A DNA stretch of 64,000 nt. Source: Lishizhenia tianjinensis. Its GTDB lineage: Bacteria; Bacteroidota; Bacteroidia; Flavobacteriales_D; Crocinitomicaceae. The notes beneath the pieces are model-generated. The model made no database searches and was not told the origin of the DNA. It saw only the letters and a program-made list of their open reading frames with translations. Position numbers and translations under genes: made by a program. This document shows, piece after piece, positions 63,501 through 64,000 of the stretch; within the stretch, counting starts at the first letter, position 1, and each line of letters opens with the position of its first letter. The stretch lies in the NCBI GenBank assembly GCA_943330745.2, contig CALQIX020000011.1, forward strand, positions 1 through 64,000, written 5' to 3'.

Positions 63501-64000
63501 ATGAAGAAAGAAATTGAAGTCAAGGGAATTAACGTTAAAGTTTATGAGTCTCAATCTAAAGAATATATTTCCTTGTCGGATATTGCTAGATTTAGAGACC
63601 AAAAAAGAACCGATTACATCATTCAAAATTGGCTCAAAACTAGAAGCACAATTGAATTATTAGGTCTTTGGGAGCAATTATATAATCCGTTTTTTAATTC
63701 CATCGAATTCGATGGAATTAGAATGCAATCTGGTTTAAATAGTTTTATTTTAACACCAAAGAAATGGATTAATACGACCCATGCCATTGGAATAATTAGT
63801 AAGCAGGGTAAATACGGTGGAACATTTGCTCATAAGGATATTGCAATGGAATTTGCCTCTTGGTTATCGATTGAATTCAAATTTTATTTGATCAAAGAAT
63901 TCCAACGTCTCAAAGAAGCAGAAGCAAATCAGCTTAACATCCAATGGTCTGTTCAACGAACAATAGCTAAAATAAACTACAAAATTCACACAGATGCGAT
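63501..64000 (+). CDS. KilA-N domain protein (cut by window end)
   Basis: Begins at ATG 63501 (MKKEIEVKGINVKVYESQSK) and stays open to the window edge, about 166 residues. It matches the KilA-N family of phage-related DNA-binding proteins: YISLSDIARF, IIQNWLKTRSTIELLGLWEQ, WINTTHAIGIISKQGKYGGT, HKDIAMEFASWLSIEFKFYL. Bacteroidota have stand-alone genes of this kind, often near phage or restriction genes. No partner is visible because the right flank is not in the window. Confidence 0.85.
   Translation, partial: MKKEIEVKGINVKVYESQSKEYISLSDIARFRDQKRTDYIIQNWLKTRSTIELLGLWEQLYNPFFNSIEFDGIRMQSGLNSFILTPKKWINTTHAIGIISKQGKYGGTFAHKDIAMEFASWLSIEFKFYLIKEFQRLKEAEANQLNIQWSVQRTIAKINYKIHTDA

Overview
The window is AT-rich DNA from a member of the Bacteroidota, most likely Flavobacteriales (the Fluviicola/Crocinitomicaceae type is my guess). 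The support is: the gene order rplM-rpsI-rpsB-tsf; type IX secretion C-terminal sorting domains (an M1 peptidase with a type A tail, a 960-residue PKD protein with a gliding-type tail); many short lipoproteins with a Cys lipobox or a signal peptide ending in Gln; TonB C-terminal domain proteins; a DUF1573 protein; and -7 boxes of the TAnnTTTG type. No tRNA, rRNA operon or CRISPR array was seen.

Positions 1-15.4 kb: about twenty small one-gene units, nearly all on the plus strand. Most encode short secreted, lipo- or membrane proteins without recognisable function, plus a YiiX-type permuted papain-like enzyme, a TonB-type protein and a DUF1016/YhcG nuclease-like protein. A related intergenic repeat of about 110 bp (five copies) and other imperfect palindromes separate many of the genes. 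The layout resembles a gene-cassette array without an integrase, but canonical core sites are not conserved. Two adjacent genes share a 173-bp 5' module and then diverge completely.

Positions 15.4-30 kb: mostly minus-strand accessory DNA. It holds a TacA/TacT-like toxin-antitoxin pair, a truncated parE, a run of small secreted proteins, and a decayed polymorphic-toxin locus. The latter has an RHS-core fragment, a metzincin-like toxin tail overlapping its putative immunity gene by ATGA, and a second toxin tail overlapping a DUF4844-type immunity gene by TAATG. A conserved 85-105 bp promoter-bearing repeat precedes each unit. An AbiE-type system with an inverted repeat at its promoter, an IS21-like terminal remnant and a MITE-like inverted repeat follow.

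Positions 30-41.3 kb are core: DEAD-box helicase, T9SS M1 peptidase, a WD40/TPR gene pair overlapping by one base, a coiled-coil secreted protein, a DAO-type oxidoreductase, and the ribosomal protein/EF-Ts cluster. From 41.5 to 45.3 kb lies a patch of broken genes and an orphan HsdR-N-type protein abutting the 3' end of the tmRNA gene (45449-45848, minus), which looks like a decayed island at a classic integration site.

From 46 kb on: a large PKD adhesin-like protein, a sigma-70-like gene with a partner, a cell-envelope run (DUF1573, beta-helix lipoprotein, lytic transglycosylase) running into uvrA, a Fic protein with a clear operator, three tandem DUF4139 paralogues that are nearly identical except for one variable insert carrying TonB-plug-like motifs, and the start of a KilA-N gene cut by the window end.
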